A stretch of 64,000 bases of DNA from Bacteroides helcogenes P 36-108 (GCF_000186225.1 NC_014933.1:3038001-3102000), one strand, 5' to 3'; positions 34,022 through 44,465 are shown, counted from the stretch's first letter. The notes: generated by a model not told the origin, from the letters alone. Numbers and translations are program-made.

Positions 34022-34902
34022 AACTTTCCATATTCTCTATACTCCACCCCAACAGGTAATGTGAAATAGAAAGTAGAGCCCTCTCCTTTCTTAGACTCCA
34101 CCCCAATACCTCCTCCGTAATGCTCTACGATGGACTTTGTAATGGAGAGTCCCAAGCCCGTACCTTTTATATTATAGTTCATCTTTACAAAACGCTCAAA
34201 AATAGCATGACGTCCTTCTTCATCAATACCACAACCAGTATCGGCTACATAAAAATAAAAGTTCCGGTTACTCAATTGCCTGCATCCTATTTTCACGCTT
34301 CCCTTTTCGGTAAATTTCAATGCATTTCTCACCAGATTGCCGACAACCTGCGCAAATCGCACCCGATCTACCACTAAACGACACTGAGGTAACTTTTCTA
34401 CAAATTCAACCTGAATTCCACCGGGATGGGAGCCGGTATTTTCTGCCATGCAAACTTCAGCGATCAAAGTGTTCACATCTACTTCTTCATCATTATACTC
34501 TAAGGTATTTGCTTCTATTTTAGAATAGTCCAGCAAATCATTCACCAATTGCAGCAAGGAATCCTTGTTTTCATTAATTTCTTTCAAAAAAGCCATGCGC
34601 GTTGCTTTGTCCAAGTTATCCATTTCGGCAAGCATGGTGGTGAAACCCACAATGGCATTCAACGGTGTCCGTATCTCATGAGTCATATTGGCGATAAAAG
34701 CATTCTTCAGTTGATTAGTTTCTTCCGCCACCTCATTCATCTGACGCAGAGTTTTCACCCGTCTGCTCTTACCGATAGAAATGATAATCATGATAATCAA
34801 CAATAAAAATATGATTATCATAAAAGCAATCAGCAATATTTCATTTCTTTCTATAAAACCAAGTATCTTTATTAAAAGCAGAGCTATAAGTGGTACATTC
34901 AT
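34018..34902 (-). CDS. Membrane-bound sensor histidine kinase
   Basis: 294 residues from MNVPLIALLLIKILGF. The frame continues to 34986, but a promoter (TATATTTG at 34951-34944) lies inside that extension, so the downstream ATG is chosen. Two short N-terminal membrane segments, almost no periplasmic loop, a coiled linker, the H-box FIANMTHEIRTPLNAIVGF, and a complete HATPase (N-box LVRNALKF, G1 DTGCGID, G2 GTGLGLSI). No response regulator is adjacent, so it is an orphan sensor, perhaps of membrane or intracellular signals. Confidence 0.85.
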   Translation of the reverse strand: MNVPLIALLLIKILGFIERNEILLIAFMIIIFLLLIIMIIISIGKSRRVKTLRQMNEVAEETNQLKNAFIANMTHEIRTPLNAIVGFTTMLAEMDNLDKATRMAFLKEINENKDSLLQLVNDLLDYSKIEANTLEYNDEEVDVNTLIAEVCMAENTGSHPGGIQVEFVEKLPQCRLVVDRVRFAQVVGNLVRNALKFTEKGSVKIGCRQLSNRNFYFYVADTGCGIDEEGRHAIFERFVKMNYNIKGTGLGLSITKSIVEHYGGGIGVESKKGEGSTFYFTLPVGVEYREYGKF

Positions 34903-35110
34903 TGTTTGTTTTGTTTTTCTTGATGCAAGTAAACTTTTATTTGCAAATATAAGAAAGAAATTACAAATAATATAAGGAATATACAACTTTAATAAACCAA
35001 CAAATAAAAAAAATACTTAGTAACGTACAAGAAAGCATTTGACAAAACAATCAGAAGATTTCCATGAAAACCCACACACTACATTCCTTAAAATAGTTTA
35101 CAGCAGAAAA

Positions 35111-35142
35111 AAAGGGATTCACTCCTCAGAGCAAATCCCTTT
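35111..35142 (-). terminator. Terminator of ppdK
   Basis: Stem AAAGGGATT / AATCCCTTT around a 13-nt loop, followed on the reverse strand by a T-rich tract; 32 nt beyond the ppdK stop. Confidence 0.75.
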
Positions 35143-35173
35143 AACTTATTGATTATTAATTATAAATCGTATG

Positions 35174-37897
35174 CTACAATCCTTCGATGGCTGCCTGTGC
35201 CGCTGCCAATCGTGCAATGGGAACGCGGAACGGAGAACAACTCACGTAGTTCAGACCTACCCTATGGCAGAATTTCACGGAAGAAGGTTCGCCGCCATGT
35301 TCGCCACAGATGCCACACTTCAAATCCGGACGGATAGCACGGCCTTTTTCCGTTGCCATGCGCACCAACTGCCCTACTCCATTCTGATCCAGCACTTGGA
35401 AAGGATCTACTTTCAGAATCTTCTTTTCCAGATAAATCGGAAGGAAAGAAGCAATATCATCACGTGAATAGCCGAAAGTCATCTGAGTCAGATCATTTGT
35501 CCCGAATGAGAAGAATTCCGCAGAAGAAGCAATGCGATCAGCTGTCAAAGCGGCACGAGGTATTTCAATCATTGTTCCTACTTTAAAATCAATGCTGTCC
35601 CCCACTTCTTCAAACAAATTAGCAGCTTCGGTGCGAATGACATCTTCTTGTTGCTTGAACTCATAAAGAATACCTGTCAGCGGAACCATGATTTCAGGAT
35701 GCGTTTCAATGCCCTCCTTCTTCAATTCCAACGCAGCACCAAGAATAGCACGTGTCTGCATTTGAGTAATTTCCGGATATGTGTTTCCCAGACGGCAGCC
35801 ACGATGTCCCAACATTGGATTATGTTCGCAAAGTGACTCTACACGTTGTTGGATATGTTGCAAGCTTACCCCCATCGTATCTGCCATTTCCTGCTGTCCT
35901 TTCAAATCATGAGGAACAAATTCATGCAAAGGAGGATCGAGCAGACGAACAGTCACCGGACAGCCTTCCATAGCGCGGAATATCCCTTTGAAGTCAGCCT
36001 GTTGATAAGGAAGAATCTTGGCTAAAGCCTTACGACGACCTTCCGCATTTTCTGCTAAAATCATCTCACGCATGGCTTTAATCTTTTCTCCTTCAAAGAA
36101 CATGTGCTCCGTACGGCACAAACCGATACCAACTGCACCAAAGTTGCGTGCAACCTGTGCATCATGAGGAGTGTCCGCATTGGTGCGAACTTGCAATTTG
36201 GTATATTTATCAGCCAAACTCATCAATTCGGCAAAGTCACCGGAAAGTTCGGCAGCTTTTGTTTCAACCTTGCCGTTATATACTTCACCCGTACTTCCGT
36301 TCAATGAAATAAAATCACCTTCTTTCAGCAATACGCCATCTATTTCCACTGTACGGGTCTTATAATCTATATTCAAAGCACCTGCACCGGACACACAACA
36401 TTTACCCATACCACGGGCAACAACAGCCGCATGAGAAGTCATACCTCCACGAGCAGTCAGGATACCTTCAGCAACTGCCATACCTGCCAAATCTTCAGGA
36501 GATGTTTCAATACGAACCATTATCACGCGCTTGCCGGCAGCATGCCAATCAGCGGCATCATCGGCAAAAAACACAATTTGACCTGTGGCAGCACCCGGAG
36601 AAGCGGGAAGGCCGCGAGTCAGAACTTTGGCCTGCTTCAAAGCAGCCTTGTCAAACACCGGATGGAGTAACTCATCCAGCTTATTAGGCTCACAACGCAA
36701 CAAAGCTGTCTTTTCGTCAATCATACCCTGATGGAGCAAATCCACAGCAATCTTTACCATAGCGGCTCCCGTACGCTTACCATTACGGGTCTGGAGGAAC
36801 CAGAGTTTACCTTCCTGCACGGTGAATTCCATATCCTGCATATCACGATAATGGTTTTCAAGCTTGGTTTGCAGAGCATCCAACTCTTTATATATTTCCG
36901 GCATGGCCTCTTCCATAGAAGGGTATTTTGCGGCACGTTCTTCTTCACTTACCCCTGCCAGTTCTGCCCAACGCCGTGAACCGATCTTGGTAATCTGTTG
37001 AGGAGTACGGATACCTGCAACAACATCCTCACCTTGTGCGTTAATCAGATATTCGCCATTGAAAAGGTCTTCACCCGTAGCAGCATCGCGGCTGAAACAA
37101 ACACCCGTTGCCGAAGTTTCTCCCATATTGCCGAATACCATAGCCTGTACGCTGACAGCCGTACCCCATTCATCAGGAATCCCCTCCATTTTGCGATAAA
37201 GAATGGCACGTTCGTTCATCCATGAGTTAAACACGGCGCAAACGGCTCCCCATAACTGCTCATAAGCACAAGACGGAAAATCTTTTCCGGTCTGTTCTTT
37301 TACGGCAGCCTTGAATTTCTTCACCAATTCCTTGAGGTCTTCAACTTCCAATTCATTATCCAGTTTCACACCTTTAGCGTGTTTCACTTCTTCTATAATA
37401 GCTTCGAATGGATCGACATCTTCCTTGTTAACCGGCTTCATGCCCAATACCACATCTCCATACATCTGCACGAAACGCCGGTAAGAATCCCATGCAAAGC
37501 GCGCATTGCCGGTCTTGCGAATCAGCCCTTCCACCACTTCGTCGTTCAGTCCCAGATTCAGGATCGTATCCATCATGCCCGGCATAGAAGCACGCGCACC
37601 TGAACGGACGGAAACCAGCAAAGGATTTTCAACGTCACCAAATTTTGAACGCATCAGCATTTCTACATGTGCAATGGCTTGTTCAACTTCTTTCTTCAAC
37701 AGGGCAACCACTTTTTCCTGCCCCATTTCATAATATTCTGTGCAAACTTCTGTCGTGATTGTAAAGCCCGGAGGAACCGGAACCCCTATGAGATTCATCT
37801 CAGCAAGGTTAGCGCCCTTGCCTCCCAAAAGGTTTCTCATGTCGGCCTTTCCCTCTGCCTGACCATTTCCAAAGGTATAAACTCTTTTTTTGTCCAT
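35174..37897 (-). CDS. ppdK: Pyruvate, phosphate dikinase
   Basis: A 907-residue enzyme that interconverts pyruvate, ATP and phosphate with PEP, AMP and pyrophosphate in the cytosol. N-terminal nucleotide-binding domain (LLGGKGANLAEMNLIGVPVP), central swivelling domain with the phosphohistidine loop ARGGMTSHAAVVARGMGKCC, and C-terminal PEP barrel (GFGTNDLTQ-type SFGTNDLTQMTFGYSRDD, CGICGEHGGEP). Length and motifs are complete. Promoter at 37946-37975. It gives these anaerobes a reversible glycolytic step. Confidence 0.96.
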   Translation of the reverse strand: MDKKRVYTFGNGQAEGKADMRNLLGGKGANLAEMNLIGVPVPPGFTITTEVCTEYYEMGQEKVVALLKKEVEQAIAHVEMLMRSKFGDVENPLLVSVRSGARASMPGMMDTILNLGLNDEVVEGLIRKTGNARFAWDSYRRFVQMYGDVVLGMKPVNKEDVDPFEAIIEEVKHAKGVKLDNELEVEDLKELVKKFKAAVKEQTGKDFPSCAYEQLWGAVCAVFNSWMNERAILYRKMEGIPDEWGTAVSVQAMVFGNMGETSATGVCFSRDAATGEDLFNGEYLINAQGEDVVAGIRTPQQITKIGSRRWAELAGVSEEERAAKYPSMEEAMPEIYKELDALQTKLENHYRDMQDMEFTVQEGKLWFLQTRNGKRTGAAMVKIAVDLLHQGMIDEKTALLRCEPNKLDELLHPVFDKAALKQAKVLTRGLPASPGAATGQIVFFADDAADWHAAGKRVIMVRIETSPEDLAGMAVAEGILTARGGMTSHAAVVARGMGKCCVSGAGALNIDYKTRTVEIDGVLLKEGDFISLNGSTGEVYNGKVETKAAELSGDFAELMSLADKYTKLQVRTNADTPHDAQVARNFGAVGIGLCRTEHMFFEGEKIKAMREMILAENAEGRRKALAKILPYQQADFKGIFRAMEGCPVTVRLLDPPLHEFVPHDLKGQQEMADTMGVSLQHIQQRVESLCEHNPMLGHRGCRLGNTYPEITQMQTRAILGAALELKKEGIETHPEIMVPLTGILYEFKQQEDVIRTEAANLFEEVGDSIDFKVGTMIEIPRAALTADRIASSAEFFSFGTNDLTQMTFGYSRDDIASFLPIYLEKKILKVDPFQVLDQNGVGQLVRMATEKGRAIRPDLKCGICGEHGGEPSSVKFCHRVGLNYVSCSPFRVPIARLAAAQAAIEGL

Positions 37898-37945
37898 AAT
37901 AAAAATTTAAAGTTTCTGATTGTGATTTTCTTCTTTTTCTGTTCG

Positions 37946-37975
37946 CAAATCTAAGTATATTTCATAGACTACAAA
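37946..37975 (-). promoter_or_regulatory. Promoter of ppdK
   Basis: Reverse strand TTTG (37975-37972), 18 nt, TAGATTTG (37953-37946), about 50 nt before the ATG. Confidence 0.65.
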
Positions 37976-38103
37976 ACTTTTTCAGAAAAAACTTTATGTG
38001 AAAATGCAATTTCGACATTGCAATCTTTAATATCTCGATTCATAGAGAGATATTCGGAAAAAATATCTATTTTTGCACAATAATTTATTATATTGGTGTA
38101 AAA

Positions 38104-39531
38104 GTGGCAAGAAAGAGAAAAGAACTTCCCCTGTTGGAGAAGGTAACGATTACGGATGTGGCTGCCGAAGGAAAAGCCATCGCAAAGGTCAATGATTTGG
38201 TAATTTTCGTACCATATGTTGTTCCCGGTGACATAGTGGATCTACAGATCAAAAGGAAAAAACATCATTATGCTGAGGCCGAAGCGGTAAAGTTTCATGA
38301 GTACTCATCAGTAAGAGCCGTTCCTTTCTGCCAACATTACGGCGTTTGCGGGGGATGCAAATGGCAGGTGCTCCCCTATTCCGAACAAATAAAGTACAAG
38401 CAGAAGCAGGTTACGGACAATCTTATCCGCATCGGAAAAATAGAGCTTCCTGAAATATCCCCTATATTGGGTTCGGAAAAGACACAGTTTTACAGAAACA
38501 AACTGGAATACACGTTCTCCAACAAACGTTGGCTGACCAATGCTGAAATCCAGCAAAATGTAGTATATGAGCAGATGAATGCAGTGGGCTTTCACATTCC
38601 CAATGCCTTTGATAAAGTATTGGCCATAGAAAAATGCTGGTTGCAGGATGATATATCCAACCGGATCCGGAATGCAGTGCGCGACTATGCCTATGAGCAC
38701 GACTATTCCTTCATCAATCTGCGTACTCAGGAAGGTATGCTGCGCAACATGATCGTACGCACTTCCACTACCGGCGAGCTGATGGTAATCCTCATTTGCA
38801 AGATAGAAAAGGATGAGGAAATGGAATTGTTCAAACAGTTGTTACAATATGTAGCAGACACTTTCCCGGAAATCACTTCCCTTCTATACATTATTAATAA
38901 TAAATGCAACGACACCATCACAGATCTTGATGTATATACCTTCAAAGGCAAAGACCATATCTTCGAGGAAATGGAAGGCTTACGTTTTAAAGTTGGCCCG
39001 AAATCTTTCTATCAGACCAATTCCGAGCAAGCCTATAATCTTTACAAGATTGCCCGAAACTTTGCAGGACTGACAGGCGACGAGCTGGTTTACGACCTGT
39101 ACACAGGCACAGGAACTATCGCGAATTTCGTATCCGGGAAAGCACGCCGGGTCATTGGCATAGAATACGTGCCCGAAGCCATTGAAGACGCCAAAGTCAA
39201 TGCCGAAATCAACGGCATCAAGAACACGTTGTTCTTCGCCGGTGATATGAAAGATATGCTGACCCAGGATTTCATCAACCAATATGGCCGTCCAGACGTA
39301 ATCATCACCGATCCTCCACGCGCCGGAATGCACCAAGACGTAGTGGATGTCATTCTCTTTGCCGAACCTAAACGCATTGTTTATGTAAGCTGCAATCCCG
39401 CAACACAGGCACGTGACTTGCAACTGCTCGATGTAAAATACAAAGTGAAGGCTGTGCAGCCCGTAGATATGTTTCCTCACACTCACCATGTTGAGAATGT
39501 GGTACTGCTCGAACTGAAAGCCAATCACTAA
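38104..39531 (+). CDS. rlmD: 23S rRNA (uracil-5)-methyltransferase RlmD-like
   Basis: 475 residues starting at GTG (38104). N-terminal TRAM domain (KVTITDVAAEGKAIAKVND), iron-sulphur cysteines CQHYGVCGGCKWQ plus a later Cys (EKCWLQ), SAM-binding VYDLYTGTGTIANFVSG, catalytic NPAT loop with the nucleophilic Cys in YVSCNPATQARDL, and the general base in HTHHVENVVLL. It methylates a uracil of 23S rRNA; the exact position (1939 or 747) is inferred. A TATTTTTG promoter element lies at 38068-38075. Confidence 0.88.
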   Translation: MARKRKELPLLEKVTITDVAAEGKAIAKVNDLVIFVPYVVPGDIVDLQIKRKKHHYAEAEAVKFHEYSSVRAVPFCQHYGVCGGCKWQVLPYSEQIKYKQKQVTDNLIRIGKIELPEISPILGSEKTQFYRNKLEYTFSNKRWLTNAEIQQNVVYEQMNAVGFHIPNAFDKVLAIEKCWLQDDISNRIRNAVRDYAYEHDYSFINLRTQEGMLRNMIVRTSTTGELMVILICKIEKDEEMELFKQLLQYVADTFPEITSLLYIINNKCNDTITDLDVYTFKGKDHIFEEMEGLRFKVGPKSFYQTNSEQAYNLYKIARNFAGLTGDELVYDLYTGTGTIANFVSGKARRVIGIEYVPEAIEDAKVNAEINGIKNTLFFAGDMKDMLTQDFINQYGRPDVIITDPPRAGMHQDVVDVILFAEPKRIVYVSCNPATQARDLQLLDVKYKVKAVQPVDMFPHTHHVENVVLLELKANH

Positions 39532-39556
39532 TTCATTAACATTAATCACCAAAAAC

Positions 39557-40486
39557 ATGGCTAAAGAAAAAGTTGTGGCAAAGGCCCGCACACAATATAC
39601 GGACTACACAGTAAAGGAACCGATGGAACTGATGGAGTTCCTGACCGCAAAAATGCCTGATGCCAGCCGTACCAAACTAAAGTCATTGCTGAGCAAGCGG
39701 ATTGTTTATGTGGATAGTGTAATCACTACACAGTACAATTTTCCTCTGAAACCCGGAATGAAAGTACAGATCAGCCGTGAAAAGGGACGGAAGGAATTCA
39801 ATCACAAACTGATCAAGATTGTATATGAAGACGCCTACATCATTGTCATTGAAAAGATGCAGGGACTGCTTTCCGTGAATACAGAAAGGCAAAAGGAGCG
39901 CACCGCCTATACCATACTGAATGAGTACGTCCAGCGTTCGGGCAGGCAGCACCGCGTTTACACCGTACATCGTCTGGACCGTGACACTTCCGGCCTGATG
40001 ATGTTTGCCAAGGATGAGAAAACCCAAAATACCCTGCGTGACAACTGGCATGACATAGTGTTTGACCGGCGCTACGTAGCAGTGGTTTCCGGTGAAATGG
40101 AAAAGAATGCCGGTGTGGTGTCTTCCTGGCTCACCGACCGTACGCTATATGTATATTCCAGTCCCACGAACGACGGTGGAAAAGAAGCAATCACCCATTA
40201 CCGTACCATAAAACGTGCCAACGGCTATTCCTTGATGGAACTGAATTTGGAAACAGGCCGCAAAAACCAGATACGCGTACACATGCAAGACCTGGGACAT
40301 CCCATCATTGGCGACGGCCGCTATGGGCTGGAAGATATAAATCCGATAGGACGGCTGGCGTTGCATGCCTTTAAGCTATGCTTCTATCATCCGGTCACGG
40401 GCGAGAAGATGAGTTTTGAAACTCCGTATCCTGCGGATTTCAAGAAACTGTTTTTGAAACGGACTAATGCGGAAAAGAATTCATAA
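39557..40486 (+). CDS. RluA-family pseudouridine synthase
   Basis: 309 residues. An S4-like N-terminal domain (AKMPDASRTKLKSLLSKRIV) precedes the catalytic domain with VHRLDRDTSGLMMFAK (active-site Asp), RRYVAVVSG, and LELETGR-type LNLETGRKNQIRVHMQDLGH. It isomerises uridine to pseudouridine in rRNA or tRNA. It lies 25 nt after rlmD and is probably cotranscribed with it. The RluD/RluC/TruC specificity cannot be decided. Confidence 0.9.
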   Translation: MAKEKVVAKARTQYTDYTVKEPMELMEFLTAKMPDASRTKLKSLLSKRIVYVDSVITTQYNFPLKPGMKVQISREKGRKEFNHKLIKIVYEDAYIIVIEKMQGLLSVNTERQKERTAYTILNEYVQRSGRQHRVYTVHRLDRDTSGLMMFAKDEKTQNTLRDNWHDIVFDRRYVAVVSGEMEKNAGVVSSWLTDRTLYVYSSPTNDGGKEAITHYRTIKRANGYSLMELNLETGRKNQIRVHMQDLGHPIIGDGRYGLEDINPIGRLALHAFKLCFYHPVTGEKMSFETPYPADFKKLFLKRTNAEKNS

Positions 40487-40522
40487 AAAAGTGTGCCGCA
40501 TCCAATAACACAAAAAAGCCGA

Positions 40523-40588
40523 CCCTGTTTATGAAGTGCACCCAAAAAGTTAGACACAAAACTTTTTGGGTGCACTTCATAAACAGGG
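40523..40588. terminator. 29-bp perfect inverted repeat, bidirectional terminator
   Basis: Arms 40523-40551 and 40560-40588 are perfectly complementary around an 8-nt loop and flanked by A-rich and T-rich tracts on the two sides, between convergent genes. The arm TGAAGTGCACCCAAAAAGTT resembles IS3-family (IS150-type) ends, so a miniature IS derivative reused as terminator is possible. Confidence 0.7.
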
Positions 40589-40622
40589 ACGGTCTCTTTT
40601 TTTCTTTAAAACGCCAGAAACA

Positions 40623-41027
40623 TCATTCCATGCGCAAAGTAAAGTTAAAGCCGGGAGCATTATTTGACAGATAGAAAGTACCCCACAACTTACCACCTCC
40701 TATACTGACATTCTCCATGTAGGAAATGTCATAAGCTCCATAATTCAATACCAGATTCGTATTGTAGCCGTCTTCCCAATACCACTGAAAGCGATACGAT
40801 TTATAGAACTCTCCATCCGATGAGTAATATTGAGACTCTGTACCAAAACCATCTGTTCCAAAAGTAAATGTACTGAACAGCGCCTCACCATTATCTGCGT
40901 TAACACCTACATCACCGGTCCATGAACGCCCCACGATAGCCGACTCAATACTTTCCTGACTTTCTTCACATGATGCCAAACCTATGCAAAGCATCATCAC
41001 CAAAAAAATTCTCGTAAATAATCTCAT
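40623..41027 (-). CDS. Small lipoprotein of unknown function
   Basis: 134 residues with a signal peptide and lipobox LASC at about 17-20, then a beta-rich mature part (GRSWTGDVGVNADNGEALFS, SYRFQWYWEDGYN, GKLWGTFYLSNN) that suggests a small lipocalin-like barrel. No named family is recognised. It is monocistronic and convergent with the pseudouridine synthase gene. Confidence 0.6.
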   Translation of the reverse strand: MRLFTRIFLVMMLCIGLASCEESQESIESAIVGRSWTGDVGVNADNGEALFSTFTFGTDGFGTESQYYSSDGEFYKSYRFQWYWEDGYNTNLVLNYGAYDISYMENVSIGGGKLWGTFYLSNNAPGFNFTLRME

Positions 41028-41465
41028 TATCTTATCTATTATAATTAGCCAACAATCAATGTATAATTTTCATCGTCACAAGAAACCGAAACCGTAACAA
41101 AAGCGCATATCATCAGTATCTTCACATAATTCAAAGTTCTCATTATTTACTGATTTCAGTCAATTCTTGCAGACAAATCTACTCAAAATCTTTGAAATAA
41201 ACGAATGAAAAAGGGAAAACGCAAAGAAAAACGAAATATTAAAGCCATTAGGCTTTCAAATCGTTCCCTATCCGAAAGTAAAATTTAACATACTTCTGTC
41301 GATTATGCTGCCCTCTTTAGGCTTACATATCAATTAGAGGTTCAGATCATAGTTGGATTCCGCTATCAAAATGACTATAAATCATAAGATAGAAGAAACC
41401 TGTTACAGTATTCTTGATAAATTTTGTATTTTTGCATTATAAATCAAGAATCAATTTGAATAAAT
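41028..41465. other. Intergenic region with restriction-operon promoter
   Basis: 438 bp without a gene. TATTTTTG at 41427-41434, followed by C and 31 nt from the hsdM ATG, is a good -7 element; a matching -33 TTG is not obvious. On the reverse strand TAGATTTG (41181-41174) may serve the lipoprotein gene. No RNA gene is recognised. Confidence 0.5.
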
Positions 41466-43013
41466 ATGACTGGTATCAAGCAAAGAGATGAGTTGCAATC
41501 TACAATTTGGAAAATTGCCAACGAAGTACGTGGTGCTGTCGATGGTTGGGATTTTAAACAATTTGTCTTAGGAACTCTTTTTTATCGATTTATCAGCGAG
41601 AATTTCACCGATTACATTGAAGGTGGCGACGATAGCATTAATTATGCAAATATGTCGGATGATGTTATCACCATTGAGATAAAAGATGATGCAATCAAAA
41701 CAAAAGGATATTTTATTTATCCCAGCCAGCTTTTTGTGAATATAGCAAAGAGTGCCAATACAAATCCCAATCTGAATACAGATTTAGCTGCGATTTTCAA
41801 TGCGATAGAGGGGTCTGCTAATGGGTATCCGTCCGAGCATGATATTAAGGGGCTGTTTGCAGACTTTGATACTACGAGCAATCGGTTGGGAAACACAGTA
41901 GAGGAAAAGAACAAACGTCTGGCTGCTGTCATCAAGGGAGTGGAATGTCTGGATTTGGGAAACTTCGAGGACAATAAAATTGACCTCTTTGGTGATGCCT
42001 ACGAGTTCTTGATTTCCAATTATGCTGCCAATGCGGGTAAATCGGGAGGTGAGTTCTTTACACCTCAGAACGTATCAAAACTGATAGCGCAATTAGCTCT
42101 GTCGGGGCAAACCTCGGTCAACAAAATCTACGACCCGGCATGCGGTTCAGGCTCATTGTTGCTCCAAGCAAAAAAACAATTTGACGCTCATCTTATTGAA
42201 GAAGGCTTCTTCGGCCAGGAAATAAACCATACCACCTACAATCTGGCACGGATGAACATGTTTTTGCATAACATCAATTATGACAAATTCGACATTGCTT
42301 TGGGCGACACATTGATTAATCCCCAATATGGTGATGAAAAGCCTTTCGATGCTATTGTTTCCAATCCGCCCTACTCTGTCAATTGGGTAGGCAGCGATGA
42401 CCCTACACTCATCAACGACGACCGTTTCGCCCCTGCCGGTGTACTGGCTCCCAAGTCTAAGGCCGACTTTGCTTTCGTGCTGCATGCCCTCAGCTACCTT
42501 TCTGCAAGAGGACGGGCTGCCATTGTCTGTTTTCCAGGCATCTTCTACCGTGGTGGGGCTGAACAGAAGATAAGGAAGTATCTTGTAGATAACAACTTTG
42601 TAGAAACCGTAATCTCTCTTCCTCCAAATCTCTTTTATGGCACAAGTATAGCCGTAAATATTCTTGTACTCTCCAAACACAAAACGGATACAAAGACACA
42701 ATTCATCGATGCCAGTGGAGAAGAATTCTTTAAAAAAGAAACCAATAACAATGTATTGACCGATAGGCATATAGCAAAAATCATAGACCTATTCAATAAA
42801 AAGGAACCTGTGGAATATGTTGCTATATCGGTAGATAACAGCAAAATAGAAGAAAACGGTTACAACCTTTCCGTAAGTTCATACGTGGAATCGGAAGACA
42901 AGCGTGAGGTGATTGATATTGTAAAACTGAATGCGGATATTGCCCAGACGGTGAAGCGCATTGACACATTGCGTGCGGATATTGATGCTATTATAAAGGA
43001 GATAGAGGGGTAA
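41466..43013 (+). CDS. hsdM: Type I restriction-modification methyltransferase subunit HsdM
   Basis: 515 residues. Coiled N-terminal domain ([20 protein letters not shown]), then the N6-adenine methyltransferase core: [18 protein letters not shown] motif [20 protein letters not shown] and catalytic [10 protein letters not shown] (about 299-302), with a C-terminal coiled coil for HsdS binding. With HsdS it protects host DNA, and HsdR makes it a restriction enzyme. First gene of a five-gene operon; the next ATG follows after 3 nt. Confidence 0.95.
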   Translation: MTGIKQRDELQSTIWKIANEVRGAVDGWDFKQFVLGTLFYRFISENFTDYIEGGDDSINYANMSDDVITIEIKDDAIKTKGYFIYPSQLFVNIAKSANTNPNLNTDLAAIFNAIEGSANGYPSEHDIKGLFADFDTTSNRLGNTVEEKNKRLAAVIKGVECLDLGNFEDNKIDLFGDAYEFLISNYAANAGKSGGEFFTPQNVSKLIAQLALSGQTSVNKIYDPACGSGSLLLQAKKQFDAHLIEEGFFGQEINHTTYNLARMNMFLHNINYDKFDIALGDTLINPQYGDEKPFDAIVSNPPYSVNWVGSDDPTLINDDRFAPAGVLAPKSKADFAFVLHALSYLSARGRAAIVCFPGIFYRGGAEQKIRKYLVDNNFVETVISLPPNLFYGTSIAVNILVLSKHKTDTKTQFIDASGEEFFKKETNNNVLTDRHIAKIIDLFNKKEPVEYVAISVDNSKIEENGYNLSVSSYVESEDKREVIDIVKLNADIAQTVKRIDTLRADIDAIIKEIEG

Positions 43014-43016
43014 GCT

Positions 43017-44039
43017 ATGAATAACGAAAAGAGCCAAGTTATAGAACAACCTTCCTATAAGGAACTTGTTGAAGCCATTGGAAAGGCTTTGAGCGAAGGA
43101 CGCAACAAAGCCATTCAAACGATAAATGCTGCATTGGTGAAGACTAACTGGCAGATAGGACATTATATCGTAGAATATGAACAGAAAGGAAAAGAACGAG
43201 CTGAATATGGAGCCGAGTTGTTGAATCGCCTGTCGCATGACCTGACAGTTGCATACGGCAAGGGATTCAGCCGAAGCAACATTATCTATATTCGCAGGTT
43301 TTATTTGTGTTTTCCAAAAAGTGAAACACTGTCTCACCTTTTAAGTTGGAGTCATTATTTCGAGATCTTAAAAGCGAATGACGAGCTCGAAATTAGTTTC
43401 TATGCCAAGCAATGCGAAATTGAAAATTGGAGTGTGCGCGAGTTGAAACGACAAATGAAAAGCGGACTCTTTCAACGGTTGGCATTAAGTAGAAATAAAG
43501 AGGAAGTTTTGATATTGAGCAGACAAGGACAAGAGGTACAAAATCCGCAGGATATTGTGAAAGACCCTTTTGTGTTAGAGTTTGTAGGCATCCCCGAAAA
43601 GCAAGTTTACTTGGAAGGCGAACTGGAAGATAGATTAATAGCCAATTTGCAGGACTTTCTTTTGGAACTTGGCAAAGGATTTGCCTTTATTGGGCGGCAA
43701 TATAAAATCAATATCGGTTCACGACATTTTTATGTTGATTTGGTGTTCTATCACCGTATTCTGAAATGTTTTGTGCTCATAGACCTGAAGCGTGGTGAAA
43801 TTGAACACAATGATATTGGACAAATGAATCTGTATCTAAACTATTTCAAGAAAGAAGAAAATACGGAAGGTGATAATGAACCAATAGGAATTGTTCTTGG
43901 CGCATACAAAGACAAAGTGTTGATTGAATATGCTACACAAGGCATTTCAAACCAACTGTTTGTAAGTCGGTATCAACTCTATTTACCTGACAAGAAACAA
44001 TTGCAAGAAGAATTGCGTAAACTGATGGACTATGAGTAA
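43017..44039 (+). CDS. DUF1016/YhcG-type PD-(D/E)xK nuclease-like protein
   Basis: 340 residues. N-terminal DUF1016_N helical domain (NAALVKTNWQIGHYIVEYEQ, SRSNIIYIRRFYLCFP, SWSHYFEILKANDE) and C-terminal PDDEXK fold with FAFIGRQYKINIGSRHFYVD, LVFYHRILKCFVLIDLK (catalytic D..D-x-K) and NLYLNYF-like MNLYLNYFKKEEN. These proteins are frequent guests in type I restriction operons of gut bacteria and are suspected defence or recombination nucleases with unknown function. It is inserted tightly between hsdM and hsdS (8-nt overlap with hsdS), so it is part of the unit. Confidence 0.85.
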   Translation: MNNEKSQVIEQPSYKELVEAIGKALSEGRNKAIQTINAALVKTNWQIGHYIVEYEQKGKERAEYGAELLNRLSHDLTVAYGKGFSRSNIIYIRRFYLCFPKSETLSHLLSWSHYFEILKANDELEISFYAKQCEIENWSVRELKRQMKSGLFQRLALSRNKEEVLILSRQGQEVQNPQDIVKDPFVLEFVGIPEKQVYLEGELEDRLIANLQDFLLELGKGFAFIGRQYKINIGSRHFYVDLVFYHRILKCFVLIDLKRGEIEHNDIGQMNLYLNYFKKEENTEGDNEPIGIVLGAYKDKVLIEYATQGISNQLFVSRYQLYLPDKKQLQEELRKLMDYE

Positions 44040-44465
44040 TATAAAGAAATTATTGGAAGGTGTAGAGGTGGAATGGAAACCATTAGCATATTCTGAATAC
44101 GACGTAGCTGAATTAAGTCGAGGTCGTGTAATGTCAAAAGAATATTTAATCAACAATGCAGGAGAATATCCTGTATACAGTTCTCAAACAGCTAACAATG
44201 GTGAAATAGGAAAAATAAGAACTTTTGATTACGATGGAGAATATTTAACTTAGACAACTGATGGGGCAAATGCAGGTACAGTTTTTCATAGAACTGGACG
44301 ATTTTCTATAACAAATGTTTGTGGATTAATAAGGATAAAGGATACAGAAGAATTAAATTACAAATTCTTATTTTATTGGCTCTCAATCGAAGCTAAAAAA
44401 TATGTATATTCTGGCATGGGAAATCCCAATATGAATATTATCGTAATCAACTACTCGCCTACCCT
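44032..44465 (+). pseudogene. hsdS: HsdS specificity subunit, first half, broken
   Basis: The first target-recognition domain starts MSNIKKLLEGVEVEWKPLAY and runs to FDYDGEYLT, then TAG at 44251. The same frame continues TTDGANAGTVFHRTGRFSIT, which shows that the TAG replaced a sense codon, most simply TGG. After SGMGNP (about 44424) the expected end of the domain is missing and the sequence jumps, in another frame, to QYEYYRNQLLAYP, the end of the central conserved repeat. So there is one nonsense mutation and one deletion with frameshift. Confidence 0.8.
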
